Part shown: in pieces, positions 1 through 8,388 of the stretch
Layout of the letters: each line of letters begins with the position of its first letter
Position numbering within the stretch: position 1 is the stretch's first letter
Source: JAUSFM01 sp964343705
GTDB taxonomy: Archaea > Nanobdellota > Nanobdellia > Woesearchaeales > UBA12501
Length of the DNA stretch: 64,000 bases
Direction: 5' to 3'
Assembly: GCA_964343705.1 (NCBI GenBank)
Contig: CAYFJX010000006.1
Span: 62,001-126,000, forward strand
Program-made: the position numbers and the translations under genes
The notes under the pieces: model-generated
What the model was told of the DNA's origin: nothing
Seen by the model: only the letters and a program-made list of their open reading frames with translations
The model's database searches: none

Positions 1-1
1 T

Positions 2-1540
2 AACAGCGGAGAATTTGACGGGCAAAACAACAGGGACGCCATTGACAAAATCACCAAACACTTACAATCAAAACGCTGCGGTAAAGGAACGTTTCAATAC
101 AAGCTTCGAGACTGGCTCATCTCCAGGCAGCGCTACTGGGGAACACCTATTCCCATTGTCCACTGTGAAAAATGTGGTGCAGTGCCTGTTCCGTACGACC
201 AACTTCCTGTTGAACTGCCACGAAAAGCAACATTCTCAGGAAAAGGCAACCCGCTTGCAGGGGTCACTGAATTTGTAAACACTACTTGTCCAAAATGTAA
301 TGCTCCTGCAAAGCGTGAAACAGACACCATGGATACTTTTATTGACAGCTCATGGTATTTTTTCAGATACTGTGACCCAAAAAATGACCAATTACCTTTT
401 AGCCATCCTACAACACATTGGATGCCAGTAGATCAATACATTGGTGGCATTGAACACGCAATCCTACACCTACTTTACGCACGATTCTTTACTAAAGCAC
501 TGCGAGATTGTGGCTTAACAAACATTAATGAACCGTTTACACGTCTTCTCTGCCAAGGAATGGTAATCAAGGATGGTGCAAAAATGAGCAAAAGCCTGGG
601 CAATGTTGTTGACCCTGGTGCAATCATTGACCAGTACGGCACTGACACAGTACGTGTATTCATGCTTTTTACATCCCTGCCAGAAAAAGAACTAGAATGG
701 AATGATGATGGGGTTGCAGGATCATTTGGCTTTCTCAAACGAGTCTTCTCACTTGTTGAAGAAAACATTGAAGGCAAAACAATGGAACAAGGCAACAAAG
801 AAAAACACCTTATTTCAAAAATGCACAAAACCATTAAGCGCGTTTCTGAGCTTATAGAACAATTCAAATTTAGTCTTGCCATTGGAGCAATCATGGAACT
901 TGTTAATGCACTCTACAAGTACAAAGAAGGAGAAATCCACAAAGATGTGTATGATAACTGTGTAAAACATCTAGCCCTTCTTATTGCACCATTTGCACCT
1001 CACATTGCAGAAGAAATGTGGGAAAAACTAGGGCAAGAAGGATTTATTTCAGTAGCACCATGGCCAAGCTTTGACGAGTCAAAAATAGATGAGCAAGCAG
1101 AAGCTGCTGAAGGCCTAGTTCATGAAACATTAAGCGACATTAACCGAGTTATGAAATTTGTTGGGAAAGAACCAGGAAGCATTGAAAAAATAACACTCTT
1201 TGTTTCACCCACATGGAAGTATGAGTATGTTGAGGTACTTAAGGACTACCTTGAACACACCCACAACCAAGGTGAGATTATGAAAAAAATAATGGCAATT
1301 GACGAGCTCAAAAAACATGGGCAAGACATTGCAAAAATGACACCAAAACTTGTCAAAGACACATCACGCTTGCCAAAAGTCTTGCTTGACCAGGAAAAAG
1401 AACATACGATTCTTGTTGACAACAAAGAAGTATTTGAAAAAGAACTTCGATGCACTGTTGAAATAGTTAAGGCAGAAGACACGAGCGAGCCAAAGGCAAA
1501 GCAGGCAATGCCAGGAAAGGTTGCGATTGTTATTGTCTAA
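2..1540 (+). CDS. leuS: Leucyl-tRNA synthetase, 3' part (5' end outside window)
   Basis: The open frame enters from the left edge (codons in phase with base 2) and ends with TAA at 1540. It carries a class I synthetase signature: the RDWLISRQRYWG segment, a zinc-knuckle-like CxxC pair (HCEKCG and CPKCNAPA), the MDTFIDSSWYFFRY segment, and the KMSKS loop as AKMSKSLGN, followed by the helical anticodon-binding domain. The enzyme charges tRNA-Leu with leucine in the cytoplasm. The catalytic core reads like the bacterial-type LeuRS (IPIVHCEKCGAVPVP followed by LPVELP), whereas the last ~130 residues look more like an extended archaeal-style C-terminal domain; that second point is an impression, not an alignment. 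The N-terminal catalytic half and the HIGH motif lie outside the window. Confidence 0.95.
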   Translation, partial: NSGEFDGQNNRDAIDKITKHLQSKRCGKGTFQYKLRDWLISRQRYWGTPIPIVHCEKCGAVPVPYDQLPVELPRKATFSGKGNPLAGVTEFVNTTCPKCNAPAKRETDTMDTFIDSSWYFFRYCDPKNDQLPFSHPTTHWMPVDQYIGGIEHAILHLLYARFFTKALRDCGLTNINEPFTRLLCQGMVIKDGAKMSKSLGNVVDPGAIIDQYGTDTVRVFMLFTSLPEKELEWNDDGVAGSFGFLKRVFSLVEENIEGKTMEQGNKEKHLISKMHKTIKRVSELIEQFKFSLAIGAIMELVNALYKYKEGEIHKDVYDNCVKHLALLIAPFAPHIAEEMWEKLGQEGFISVAPWPSFDESKIDEQAEAAEGLVHETLSDINRVMKFVGKEPGSIEKITLFVSPTWKYEYVEVLKDYLEHTHNQGEIMKKIMAIDELKKHGQDIAKMTPKLVKDTSRLPKVLLDQEKEHTILVDNKEVFEKELRCTVEIVKAEDTSEPKAKQAMPGKVAIVIV

Positions 1541-1563
1541 TTTTGTTTTTAAACAATTCTAAA

Positions 1564-1574
1564 CCTTTTTATAC
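1564..1574 (+). promoter_or_regulatory. TATA box for the HD-domain gene
   Basis: The sequence cctttttatac is centred about 27 nt before the ATG at 1596, and no Shine-Dalgarno sequence lies between. This spacing predicts transcription starting at or next to the start codon (leaderless mRNA), as at many other genes of the window. Confidence 0.6.
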
Positions 1575-1595
1575 ATTCTCCTTCTCCACCAGTGT

Positions 1596-3065
1596 ATGGC
1601 AGGCGGGGAGATTAATGATGGGTTACATCTAGCACATGAGCATAGTGACCTTGTTCGCGCTTTGCTTGACACTCCAGAAGTGCAGCGAACAGAGTTTATC
1701 AACCAGACTGGTATGGCCTTCAAAGCATTTCCTTCTATTCGCTATCCACGAAAAACACATCTTATTGGTGTTGCAGCACTTGCTCCAAAAGCGTACCAGG
1801 CAATACTAAAAAACAGCAGTGTACATCTACCTGGAGCATTCAAATCACTCTTAGAAGTTATCATGATCACCCATGATATTGGGCACTGTCCTTTTTCACA
1901 TGGTTTAGAAAAAGTTGTTGATAAAAAAACAGGAAAAAGTCATGAGCAAATCTCTGCAGAAATTGTGAGGGGGGATCTTAGTTTTGTTGAATATTTTAGT
2001 GAACGACCACATCTTTTGGGAAAGCCTGAATTTGTTGCACAAGCCTTGGAAAAATATAAAGCTCTTGACACCATTCCACAGATTCTTGAACACTTTGGTG
2101 TAGATCCAAATCTTGTTGTTCGTGCTCTTTGTCCTGAGATTGGTGGTGAACTTTCGGATCAAAACCTATTTTTGAAAGAACTTATTGACGGCTCATTGTG
2201 GGACATTGACAAAGGAGATTACCTCCCCCGAGATGCGCGAGCCGCGAATATTCCAGAGGGACTTATAGAACCTTCACGATTACTCAATGGTCTAAGTGTT
2301 GTTGAGTTTGGAGAAGCACGACGAGTTGCACTACCAGATAGTATGCTCCCAGTGCTATGTCAGTGGGTTGCAGCACGTAAATTTATGTACCTAACAGTGT
2401 ACCACCACAAAACTGGTGTAAAATATGAAGCAATGCTTGGGGAAGCAGTAAAAACAAGTATGGATGACTTTGCAGAGGATGGAATAGAAATTCATCTACT
2501 TACTGACGCTCAGTTACTCAGTCTTCTTACACAATACAATCCAGTGAGTGCAGAGTTGGCACTTGATGTGCAGTATGGTCGTCATTTTAAATACTGTGAA
2601 TCCTTTACTATCCTTTCAAAAGAAGTTGACGAGCGTGACGGAGGCAATGAAGCGTATCACCAATTGCAAGCAGTGAATGTTTTTGCCAAGAAAGCAGAAG
2701 AGGAAGGTGCTGATTTCCCTCTGGATGTGTTACGTGACGCAATTGTTGCAGAAGCAAACTCTGGTGTTGGCGAAAAAATTCAAGATCATGAAGTGATTGC
2801 CTACTCCCCAACCAAATTTAAAACAGCTGACCAGTGGAAGCAAAAGCTTGACATGCTTATTTACGCTCACAAAGACCCATCTATTGTATGCACACTTCCT
2901 GACATGGTTGATGGCACAGCTGAACTAACAGACACACGAGCACAAGACATCTTTTATGAACTATGCAAGCCACAATCACGAACATACTTTGTTGTATATG
3001 CAGCACCTCAACACAAAGAGCGTGTAGAACGTGCAACTGAGAAGGTTATACAAGAACTCATGTGA
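1596..3065 (+). CDS. HD-superfamily phosphohydrolase (dGTPase-like)
   Basis: This 489-residue protein has the metal-binding HD signature of the superfamily: H55 (KTHLIG), the HD pair at 93-94 in ITHDIGHCPFSHG, and a downstream Asp in the segment WDIDKGDYLPRDA. The arrangement and the GHCPFSHG continuation resemble dGTP triphosphohydrolase-like and YdhJ/SAMHD1-like HD proteins, which hydrolyse (d)NTPs or other phosphoesters; the substrate here cannot be told from sequence. The start is fixed by the TATA box at 1564-1574. It stands alone between leuS and a lipoprotein gene, both on the same strand. Confidence 0.85.
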   Translation: MAGGEINDGLHLAHEHSDLVRALLDTPEVQRTEFINQTGMAFKAFPSIRYPRKTHLIGVAALAPKAYQAILKNSSVHLPGAFKSLLEVIMITHDIGHCPFSHGLEKVVDKKTGKSHEQISAEIVRGDLSFVEYFSERPHLLGKPEFVAQALEKYKALDTIPQILEHFGVDPNLVVRALCPEIGGELSDQNLFLKELIDGSLWDIDKGDYLPRDARAANIPEGLIEPSRLLNGLSVVEFGEARRVALPDSMLPVLCQWVAARKFMYLTVYHHKTGVKYEAMLGEAVKTSMDDFAEDGIEIHLLTDAQLLSLLTQYNPVSAELALDVQYGRHFKYCESFTILSKEVDERDGGNEAYHQLQAVNVFAKKAEEEGADFPLDVLRDAIVAEANSGVGEKIQDHEVIAYSPTKFKTADQWKQKLDMLIYAHKDPSIVCTLPDMVDGTAELTDTRAQDIFYELCKPQSRTYFVVYAAPQHKERVERATEKVIQELM

Positions 3066-3165
3066 ATCTTCTTCGGCACACTCGAAATTCTTCCACGTTT
3101 CTTACCTAAAGACTTATTAAGGGAAAAAACGATTTTCTTACTATAACTTCTTGGAGGTGTTTACC

Positions 3166-3615
3166 ATGTTAGAGAAAGCTCTACAACGAGCAAAAAAAGC
3201 AGTAGCAAGTGCAGCAATCGTTGCAGCAATAACAGGATGTGTTGGAGGAGACTACGGCCCAACAATAGATGAATGTGTAGGTGTACAAGAACTACACTAC
3301 GACGCGTACGGACGAGACAATCAAAATTTGAATGGGGAATATGTTATCTTCAAAAACCTGTGCAACATCAATGTGCCAATACATGAGTGGAGTGTTGCAG
3401 ATGAAGACAACAACAAGTACACGTTTCCCGAACGAACCATGAAACCAGGCAATCGCATTTGTCTTCGTTCAGGATCAGGGCAAGACACAGCACACAACTT
3501 ACACTGGAACAGTAAAGGCAGGCCAATCTGGAACAACGATCGAGACACATTGTACTTACACAATGAGCTTGGTGGTTTGGTGTTAGAGGTTTCGTATGAT
3601 AACACAACACGATAA
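3166..3615 (+). CDS. Lamin-tail-domain lipoprotein
   Basis: The 149-residue product starts at ATG 3166, preceded by a strong Shine-Dalgarno GGAGGTG at 3153-3159. Residues 1-30 form a signal peptide with a lipobox-like ITGC, so the mature protein is probably lipid-anchored on the outside of the membrane. The rest matches the lamin-tail (LTD) immunoglobulin-like fold: GEYVIFKN, an EW strand, FPE followed by KPGN, LHWN, then WNNDRDTLYLHNELGGLV, which is the order of conserved blocks in that family. LTD domains in prokaryotes occur on secreted or surface proteins, often beside nucleases, but no enzyme is fused here. The role is inferred as surface adhesion or scaffold. Confidence 0.75.
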   Translation: MLEKALQRAKKAVASAAIVAAITGCVGGDYGPTIDECVGVQELHYDAYGRDNQNLNGEYVIFKNLCNINVPIHEWSVADEDNNKYTFPERTMKPGNRICLRSGSGQDTAHNLHWNSKGRPIWNNDRDTLYLHNELGGLVLEVSYDNTTR

Positions 3616-3622
3616 AGATGGA

Positions 3623-3787
3623 ATGAACTGGGAAGTTTCTATTATGCAGTTGAAAGACAATGGATCCTTGTTTAAAGTCACAAGAAGGATTCCTCACCTT
3701 GCTGTTGCAGAAACAAAAGTCTTTCCTTCAAAACGAAAAGCATTAGCACACTTCAACAATTGGCTTGAGTACATGCGCTACTTTTGA
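3623..3787 (+). CDS. Small conserved-looking protein of unknown function
   Basis: A 54-residue frame begins at ATG 3623, eight bases after the stop of the lipoprotein gene, with a weak purine-rich stretch before it. It is basic and of mixed composition (MNWEVSI start, KRKALAHFNNWLEYM near the end), which looks like a folded small protein rather than random sequence. It overlaps the 3' end of the convergent phosphatase gene by 45 bases, which lowers confidence. No family is recognised. Confidence 0.5.
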   Translation: MNWEVSIMQLKDNGSLFKVTRRIPHLAVAETKVFPSKRKALAHFNNWLEYMRYF

Positions 3788-4069
3788 CCTGAGCAGGGTA
3801 ATTAGTTCAGGTTGTTGGTAGTGGTATGTATCTTTAACACCCAAACAGAGAATGCGTTTTTGCAGGTATTGTTTTGGAAAACGTTTAGCAAGCTCAGCTC
3901 GCTGATGTTCTTCCATAACCAGTACCACATCAGCCCATGCAAGTTCATCAACACTAACAGGAGTTGCATTGTACAATCCAGCAGACTTAGTTTCAAACCT
4001 ATCTTGGAATATCTCAGCTGCTGTCTTGCTTCGATCCTGGTTTTGGTTGCAGATAAAAAGGAGTCTCAT
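3743..4069 (-). CDS. Small predicted protein tyrosine phosphatase
   Basis: The 108-residue protein opens with MRLLFICNQNQDRSKTA. This is the phosphate-binding loop C-X5-R-S of the low-molecular-weight tyrosine phosphatase fold, with C8 as nucleophile and R14 binding phosphate. A later acidic segment (WADVVLVMEEHQ) fits the compact COG4551-like family, which is shorter than classical LMW phosphatases (~150 residues). The longer open frame upstream (to 4270) is the SRP RNA gene read through and is not protein. The start codon lies only 13 nt after the predicted 3' end of the SRP RNA on the same strand, so the gene may be read from the RNA's promoter. Confidence 0.8.
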   Translation of the reverse strand: MRLLFICNQNQDRSKTAAEIFQDRFETKSAGLYNATPVSVDELAWADVVLVMEEHQRAELAKRFPKQYLQKRILCLGVKDTYHYQQPELITLLRSKVAHVLKPIVEVC

Positions 4070-4082
4070 AAAAATAAAATAG

Positions 4083-4351
4083 ACAGGCGTGCTGGCAATG
4101 GATGCGGAATTCAATCCCTGGTTGAATCCACATGTTTCCTCGTTTCCGCTTCCCCGCAAGCACCAGTTCATATCGTTAGTGCTGCTCCATTCCTGGCCTG
4201 ACACGGTTCCCATAGGAACCAATCCTGCAGGACAGAAAGTCAACGTCCACATGCGGACCAAAAACTTCATTCAGCACCGCTTGTCAGCTTCTGCTCCAAC
4301 TAAAGCTCATTGAAGGTAACAGGAGAGAGCTAGCCTCCCAGCATAGCCTGT
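4083..4351 (-). ncRNA. Signal recognition particle (7S) RNA
   Basis: On the minus strand the helix 8 signature is plain: GTCAGGCCAGGAATGGAGCAGC, written here in pieces as GTCAGG, a CCA-GGAA-TGG hairpin and AGCAGC (about 4183-4204). A GGTTCC/GGAACC hairpin just before it (4205-4220) fits helix 6. The 5' and 3' ends pair as ACAGGC...GCTGG with CCAGC...GCCTGT, closing helix 5, so the ~269-nt molecule is delimited on both sides. A TATA box sits 27 nt upstream of the predicted 5' end, and T-rich sequence follows the 3' end. The RNA scaffolds SRP54/SRP19 for targeting of membrane and secreted proteins. The helix 6 loop reads TATG rather than a typical GNAR tetraloop. Confidence 0.9.
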
Positions 4352-4373
4352 CCAAGCCTGTAAATGGCCAGGA

Positions 4374-4383
4374 GTTTTATAAG
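4374..4383 (-). promoter_or_regulatory. TATA box of the SRP RNA gene
   Basis: On the minus strand the sequence gcttataaaactcc contains a TATA box centred ~27 nt upstream of base 4351, the first base of the helix 5 pairing. The plus strand reads a separate box (aaggttataagg, 4395-4406) 25 nt before the ATG of the next gene at 4427, so this is a compact divergent promoter. Confidence 0.65.
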
Positions 4384-4426
4384 CTTTGCGGAAAAAGGTT
4401 ATAAGGAGGTTAGTTTTTGCACAGGC

Positions 4427-4972
4427 ATGACCCTCATTCAGATCCCAGAAGGAGATGAGCAATCTTTTGAAGAATTTGTCCGTGAATACTATCGGCAAGT
4501 AAGTGAGGGACTCATACGACCACATTTTCGTGATGCATTAAACACTGATTCTATTGGAACATCCCTTGGCCTTGTTGCTATTCTTGCTGACACCACAGAT
4601 GCAGCGATCAAAGGTGTATTAACGTATCAGAGTCATCACCCAGAAGATCATGAAGCATTAGAACCACTTGTACTCCGAGCACCTACTGGCAAGCGAGATG
4701 ATCTTGTGTGCACAACAACACCTGGTTTTCGAACCTATGACTTTTCCCAACCTCTTATGCGTCTTCGACACATGGAAGCACTTCAAAAAAAAGAAGGAAT
4801 AGGGACTCGTCTTGTAGATGAACTTAAAGCAATGGATTGCGCAGGCATATTTTGTGATGTTGGTGCAGGTGCATCAGGGTTTTATAGAACACAGGGATTT
4901 CTACCTACAGGAAGAGTAGCACCTATTAATCGATGTCCTGTCTATATCTGGATGAGGTCTGGTGAGTATTAA
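4427..4972 (+). CDS. GNAT-like acetyltransferase
   Basis: The 181-residue product is chosen to start at ATG 4427 because a TATA box lies 25 nt upstream; an upstream ATG at 4364 falls before that box. The C-terminal half has the GNAT pattern: an acetyl-CoA-binding-like loop KKEGIGTRLVDEL and the segment GASGFYRTQGFLPTGR, where the tyrosine and the QGF turn are typical of the family's last motif. The N-terminal half is less recognisable. Substrate unknown. Confidence 0.6.
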   Translation: MTLIQIPEGDEQSFEEFVREYYRQVSEGLIRPHFRDALNTDSIGTSLGLVAILADTTDAAIKGVLTYQSHHPEDHEALEPLVLRAPTGKRDDLVCTTTPGFRTYDFSQPLMRLRHMEALQKKEGIGTRLVDELKAMDCAGIFCDVGAGASGFYRTQGFLPTGRVAPINRCPVYIWMRSGEY

Positions 4973-5020
4973 CCGTTAGTTTTATAAAGGACTTCATTTT
5001 CTTTCATCATTACTCCGCAT

Positions 5021-5171
5021 GCGGGTGTGCCGGAGTGGTCAAATAAAACCAAGCATTTTGTTTGATTTTAGGCTAGACGGAACAGGTTTAGGTGAACTCT
5101 CTAAACCGTTGTGAGGTTCTAAGAACCCTGTTGGCTTAGTGCCTACGCAGGTTCGAATCCTGTCACCCGCA
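5021..5171 (+). tRNA. tRNA-Leu(UAG) with two inserts, one a canonical BHB intron
   Basis: Acceptor strands GCGGGTG (5021-5027) and CACCCGC (5164-5170) pair perfectly, with A73 at 5171; the T arm is GCAGG-TTCGAAT-CCTGT and a long variable arm marks a Leu/Ser type. The anticodon stem is ACAGG (5082-5086) with CCTGT (5127-5131); the loop reads TT-TAG-G, anticodon UAG. A 33-nt intron at 5093-5125 sits after position 37: the helix TTTA/TAAG, the 3-nt bulges GGT and AAC, and the inner helix GAAC/GTTC form a textbook bulge-helix-bulge motif. A second AT-rich insert of ~33 nt lies in the D loop (about 5044-5076), folding as TCAAATAAAA with TTTTGTTTGA. Removing both gives an 84-nt molecule, normal for tRNA-Leu. 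Confidence 0.85.
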
Positions 5172-5249
5172 TATATCTTCTTGTTGCTAATAACTTTTTG
5201 TCGTTATAAAACAAACTTTTTATTGGGGTAATTTTTACATTAGTTTAAG

Positions 5250-6038
5250 ATGCAAAATAATGATTTACCAGAAGTTTTAATTAAACGGAAAGATCTGGAG
5301 GTTATTTTTAATTATGAATCCAGTATTAACAACCTTCTTGGTCGGAAGGTCATACCACTTCATAAAACTCCTTTGTTGGCTAACTTATGCGGGCATCTGA
5401 TTGGTGATGGGGGACTTCAACTTAGAAAAAATAATGAGGGTCATGTAAGGTTTTACGGTACAAAAGAAAAACTTCTAAAAATTAGTGATGACTATTCAAT
5501 TATTTTTAACAAAAAAGTGTCATTACGTAAACGGCAGAGATCTTTTGATAAAGGTTACATGTTGGCCTTTGCAGACACAAGAGTGGTAAAACTGCTTTCT
5601 TGGTTAGGTGTTCCCACTGGAGATAAGGTTCTCAAAGAATTTCAAGTCCCAGAGTGGATAATGAATTCGAATAAAGAAATCAAAAAAAAGTTTCTTCAAG
5701 CGTTGTGTGATGATGAACTTGAAGGATTGTATAAAGAGAAAGGAAAACCTAACACTTGGCACGGACTCAAATTTAAAATGTCAAAAGCAGAGCAACATTT
5801 AACAGGTCATATTCACTTCTTAAATCAACTTAGGAATTTATTTTTAGAGTTTGGGATAAAGACATCTGAAGTTAAAATTGCATGGAATCAACCATATGAT
5901 AGGAAAGATGGGAATATAACTTATCCAGCATATTTCAGAATCCAAAATAAGAAATCAAATAGGTTAAAATTTCAACAAGAAATCTCTTTTTTTCGTGATG
6001 AGAGAAAAAGTATGCAACTAGCAGAATCTTTGGCTTAA
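5250..6038 (+). CDS. Free-standing LAGLIDADG homing endonuclease
   Basis: The 262-residue protein has two LAGLIDADG-type helices, LCGHLIGDGGLQL near residue 50 and the weaker FLQALCDDELEGL near residue 148, spaced as in single-chain homing endonucleases. There are no splicing blocks, so it is not an intein. It begins 79 bp after the intron-bearing tRNA-Leu gene on the same strand, which makes a past link with a tRNA intron plausible but unproved. The second motif ends in DELEG instead of the usual D/G-D-G, so one active-site acidic residue may be shifted or lost. Codon use is AT-richer than its neighbours, as expected for a mobile gene. Confidence 0.8.
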   Translation: MQNNDLPEVLIKRKDLEVIFNYESSINNLLGRKVIPLHKTPLLANLCGHLIGDGGLQLRKNNEGHVRFYGTKEKLLKISDDYSIIFNKKVSLRKRQRSFDKGYMLAFADTRVVKLLSWLGVPTGDKVLKEFQVPEWIMNSNKEIKKKFLQALCDDELEGLYKEKGKPNTWHGLKFKMSKAEQHLTGHIHFLNQLRNLFLEFGIKTSEVKIAWNQPYDRKDGNITYPAYFRIQNKKSNRLKFQQEISFFRDERKSMQLAESLA

Positions 6039-6081
6039 CAAGACAACAAACTATAAAAAGAGCAGTGCCATTAATTATTGC

Positions 6082-8070
6082 ATGTCACAAAAAGGGGATC
6101 CAGTTCACAATCCAGTTATTACTGCACTATTATTACTTCTCCTTGCAGGACTTTTCTCACTTACATCACTTGACGGTCTTCCAACAGGCTTGCTTAACTT
6201 AGATCTTAAAGTTAACCAAAACATTGGTGATGAATACAGAGTTATTACACAACATGAATGGCAAGGACTTGCAGATGGTGTCATTTACGCTGATGGTAAA
6301 ACAACATACTCGCAAAGTCTTGTTTTTTCAGACTCAGGCGAGGATCCTATTGAGTCGTGTACTGTTTCATTTACAAAAAACAATGAGGGTGAAACAGGCA
6401 ATTTTCTCCGATGTCCTAAAGGAGGGGATATTTTTGAGTACCGCCTTGTTTTTAACACAGGCCTTACCAGTGCTATAGAAAACAACCGATTGAAACATTT
6501 GGAAAATGAAAAGCTCATGATGCTCGGGCAAGACTTTACTATTACACAAGCAAGGATAGTCGGGGATGGTGTCAAACTGCGTATGACAGGAGGTCCAGCA
6601 CGCGTTGTTATTGAAGAAGGCAAACAAGAAACACTTGTTTTTGATGATCAATCATACACTATTAAAGTTTTGACTATTTCAGACCAAGAAAACCCCAAAG
6701 TTATTCTTGATATTAATGGTCAGCGCAGTTCTCCAATCGAAGCAAAGAAGATTATACTGCTCAAAAACAAGATTCCTCTTCTTATTCAAGATGTCATGCT
6801 TAATGAGGCAGGCGAGAAAAACGCAATGCGAGATTCAATCACCCTTATCTTTGGAGGGGGCAGATCTGTTACTTTCCATGATTCGTCCTATGCTGACAAC
6901 AAGTTCACTAAAGGTGGAACAATGGTAAACATGGAAGATATAACAAACTCTAAGATTAATGTCTTTGCCACTAAGTCAGGTGATGAATTTACTATTCACA
7001 CTATTTCCTATCGTCTTGGGGCTGCTGGAAAGAAAAGTGGGGATGTGTACGTTGCTCCAGGAACAGGTCTCACACAGTTCTTACGAAGCCCCCTTGGTTT
7101 ATTGTCGTCAACATGGGATATTACCTATAATGGTCTTGGAGGAGATAGTGCTGCAACACGATCTTTGTCCGGAGCGTCATCTCGAGTAGCATCGCGTGGA
7201 GGAAATCCTATTACCTTTGATGCATACGGGAAAGGGTACAGACTTGAATTTACTAACAATAATGGTATGCGTTATCGAACTCCATTATTGGCTGCAAAGA
7301 GTGGAACACTTAGCTATGGGGATGGTTCACGCGATCTTGTTATAAAAGAGGGTAGCAGTGAATCTGATTACAACATTAACGAAGGTGACTACTTTATTGT
7401 CAATAGTAGGTCAGGGGGTAAAGGAAGAACACACATTGTACAATTTGAAGGCATACAAAATGGAAAACATGCAGTCTTTACTGACCTTGCAGGAAGCACC
7501 AAAAAAGTAGGCATTGGTCCAACAGGTGCAATGGTAAGTATGTTTGATGACTTATTCACCAATGATAAGGATGATAAACTTCTTGTGCCACTTGCTTCTA
7601 TAACTGGCAATGCAGTTGCAGGTTCAGGTGCAAAAAGAGGGGTGTTAATGCTTTCTGGTGTGTCATACAACTTCTTTGTAAATAGCGACCATGACAAAAT
7701 TGTAGTTGACCAAAACGCTGATGGTACACTTGATGGTTCACGAGCTCAAATTAACGTGGCAGGGAATGGCATTCTTGAACTTGGATCAGCAGGTGGAAGT
7801 GCAAATGTTGTCTTGCGAACTCCTAAACGTTATCTTCAAAATAAGACCAGTGACGAAACTACAACAATAACAATGACAGCAAGTGGCAATGCAGCAGGCA
7901 TTACTCTTGATCGTGATACTGACTACAACAAAGCAAAGAAAACACAAGAAGCTCTGACACGGTATGGTACCTTCTTTTCACTAGAATCAAAAGACTTGAG
8001 AAATGATCTTCGCATTTTGTATCCGTCGTCACAACAAAGCGCCAATCTTGGTGTGACTTCTGGGAGGTAG
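6082..8070 (+). CDS. S-layer-like secreted protein
   Basis: The 662-residue protein has a short N-terminal hydrophobic segment (ALLLLLLAGLFSLTSL) that acts as signal peptide or anchor, followed by an all-beta-looking ectodomain. Segments such as VVIEEGKQETLVFDDQSYTI, VILDINGQ and KNKIPLLIQDVML recall the repeated beta domain of archaeal S-layer proteins; this is recognition of style, not an alignment. A TATA box ctataaaaag (6051-6060) precedes the ATG by the leaderless distance. Long size, secretion and few cysteines suit a cell-surface lattice protein. Confidence 0.65.
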   Translation: MSQKGDPVHNPVITALLLLLLAGLFSLTSLDGLPTGLLNLDLKVNQNIGDEYRVITQHEWQGLADGVIYADGKTTYSQSLVFSDSGEDPIESCTVSFTKNNEGETGNFLRCPKGGDIFEYRLVFNTGLTSAIENNRLKHLENEKLMMLGQDFTITQARIVGDGVKLRMTGGPARVVIEEGKQETLVFDDQSYTIKVLTISDQENPKVILDINGQRSSPIEAKKIILLKNKIPLLIQDVMLNEAGEKNAMRDSITLIFGGGRSVTFHDSSYADNKFTKGGTMVNMEDITNSKINVFATKSGDEFTIHTISYRLGAAGKKSGDVYVAPGTGLTQFLRSPLGLLSSTWDITYNGLGGDSAATRSLSGASSRVASRGGNPITFDAYGKGYRLEFTNNNGMRYRTPLLAAKSGTLSYGDGSRDLVIKEGSSESDYNINEGDYFIVNSRSGGKGRTHIVQFEGIQNGKHAVFTDLAGSTKKVGIGPTGAMVSMFDDLFTNDKDDKLLVPLASITGNAVAGSGAKRGVLMLSGVSYNFFVNSDHDKIVVDQNADGTLDGSRAQINVAGNGILELGSAGGSANVVLRTPKRYLQNKTSDETTTITMTASGNAAGITLDRDTDYNKAKKTQEALTRYGTFFSLESKDLRNDLRILYPSSQQSANLGVTSGR

Positions 8071-8175
8071 TTACAAAAATTGTATTTTTGGCCTATTTTT
8101 CCGTAAATTTTTTAAAGCAACCTACCTAAAACAGGTATATTAACCAAACATAAAAAAAAGAAAAGGTGATACTCT

Positions 8176-8346
8176 ATGGCAAAAAAATCATGTATGCCGT
8201 GCGGCTGGAAAGGCTGGGCGATTCTTATTGCAGGTGTTTTGTACCTAGCAAATGATATGGGCTGGACATGGGCAAGCTGGTGGACACTTAACTGGTGGAC
8301 TGTAGCATTCTTGCTTGTAGGTCTATGCAAAGTATCTCAGAAATAA
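8176..8346 (+). CDS. Small two-helix membrane protein
   Basis: A 56-residue frame starts at ATG 8176 with a Shine-Dalgarno AGGTGAT at 8164-8170. It contains two hydrophobic stretches (AILIAGVLYLAN and TVAFLLVGLC) separated by a tryptophan-rich loop (GWTWASWWTLNWW), plus an N-terminal CxxC (CMPC). It is followed by poly-T tracts (8347-8375) that could act as an archaeal terminator. No family is recognised. Confidence 0.7.
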   Translation: MAKKSCMPCGWKGWAILIAGVLYLANDMGWTWASWWTLNWWTVAFLLVGLCKVSQK

Positions 8347-8388
8347 GTCTTTTTTTCTTTTTTTACTCATTTTTTTTAAGGTGAACAC

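Noticed and set aside
3066..3110. Motif tcgaaattctt here and again near 34045
   Set aside because: Eleven matching bases in AT-rich non-coding DNA, with no hairpin or longer repeat around either copy, can be chance.
3743..4270. Longer 175-residue version of the tyrosine phosphatase
   Set aside because: The first 67 codons read through the 5' portion of the SRP RNA gene; the conserved family start is at MRLLFICN (4069).
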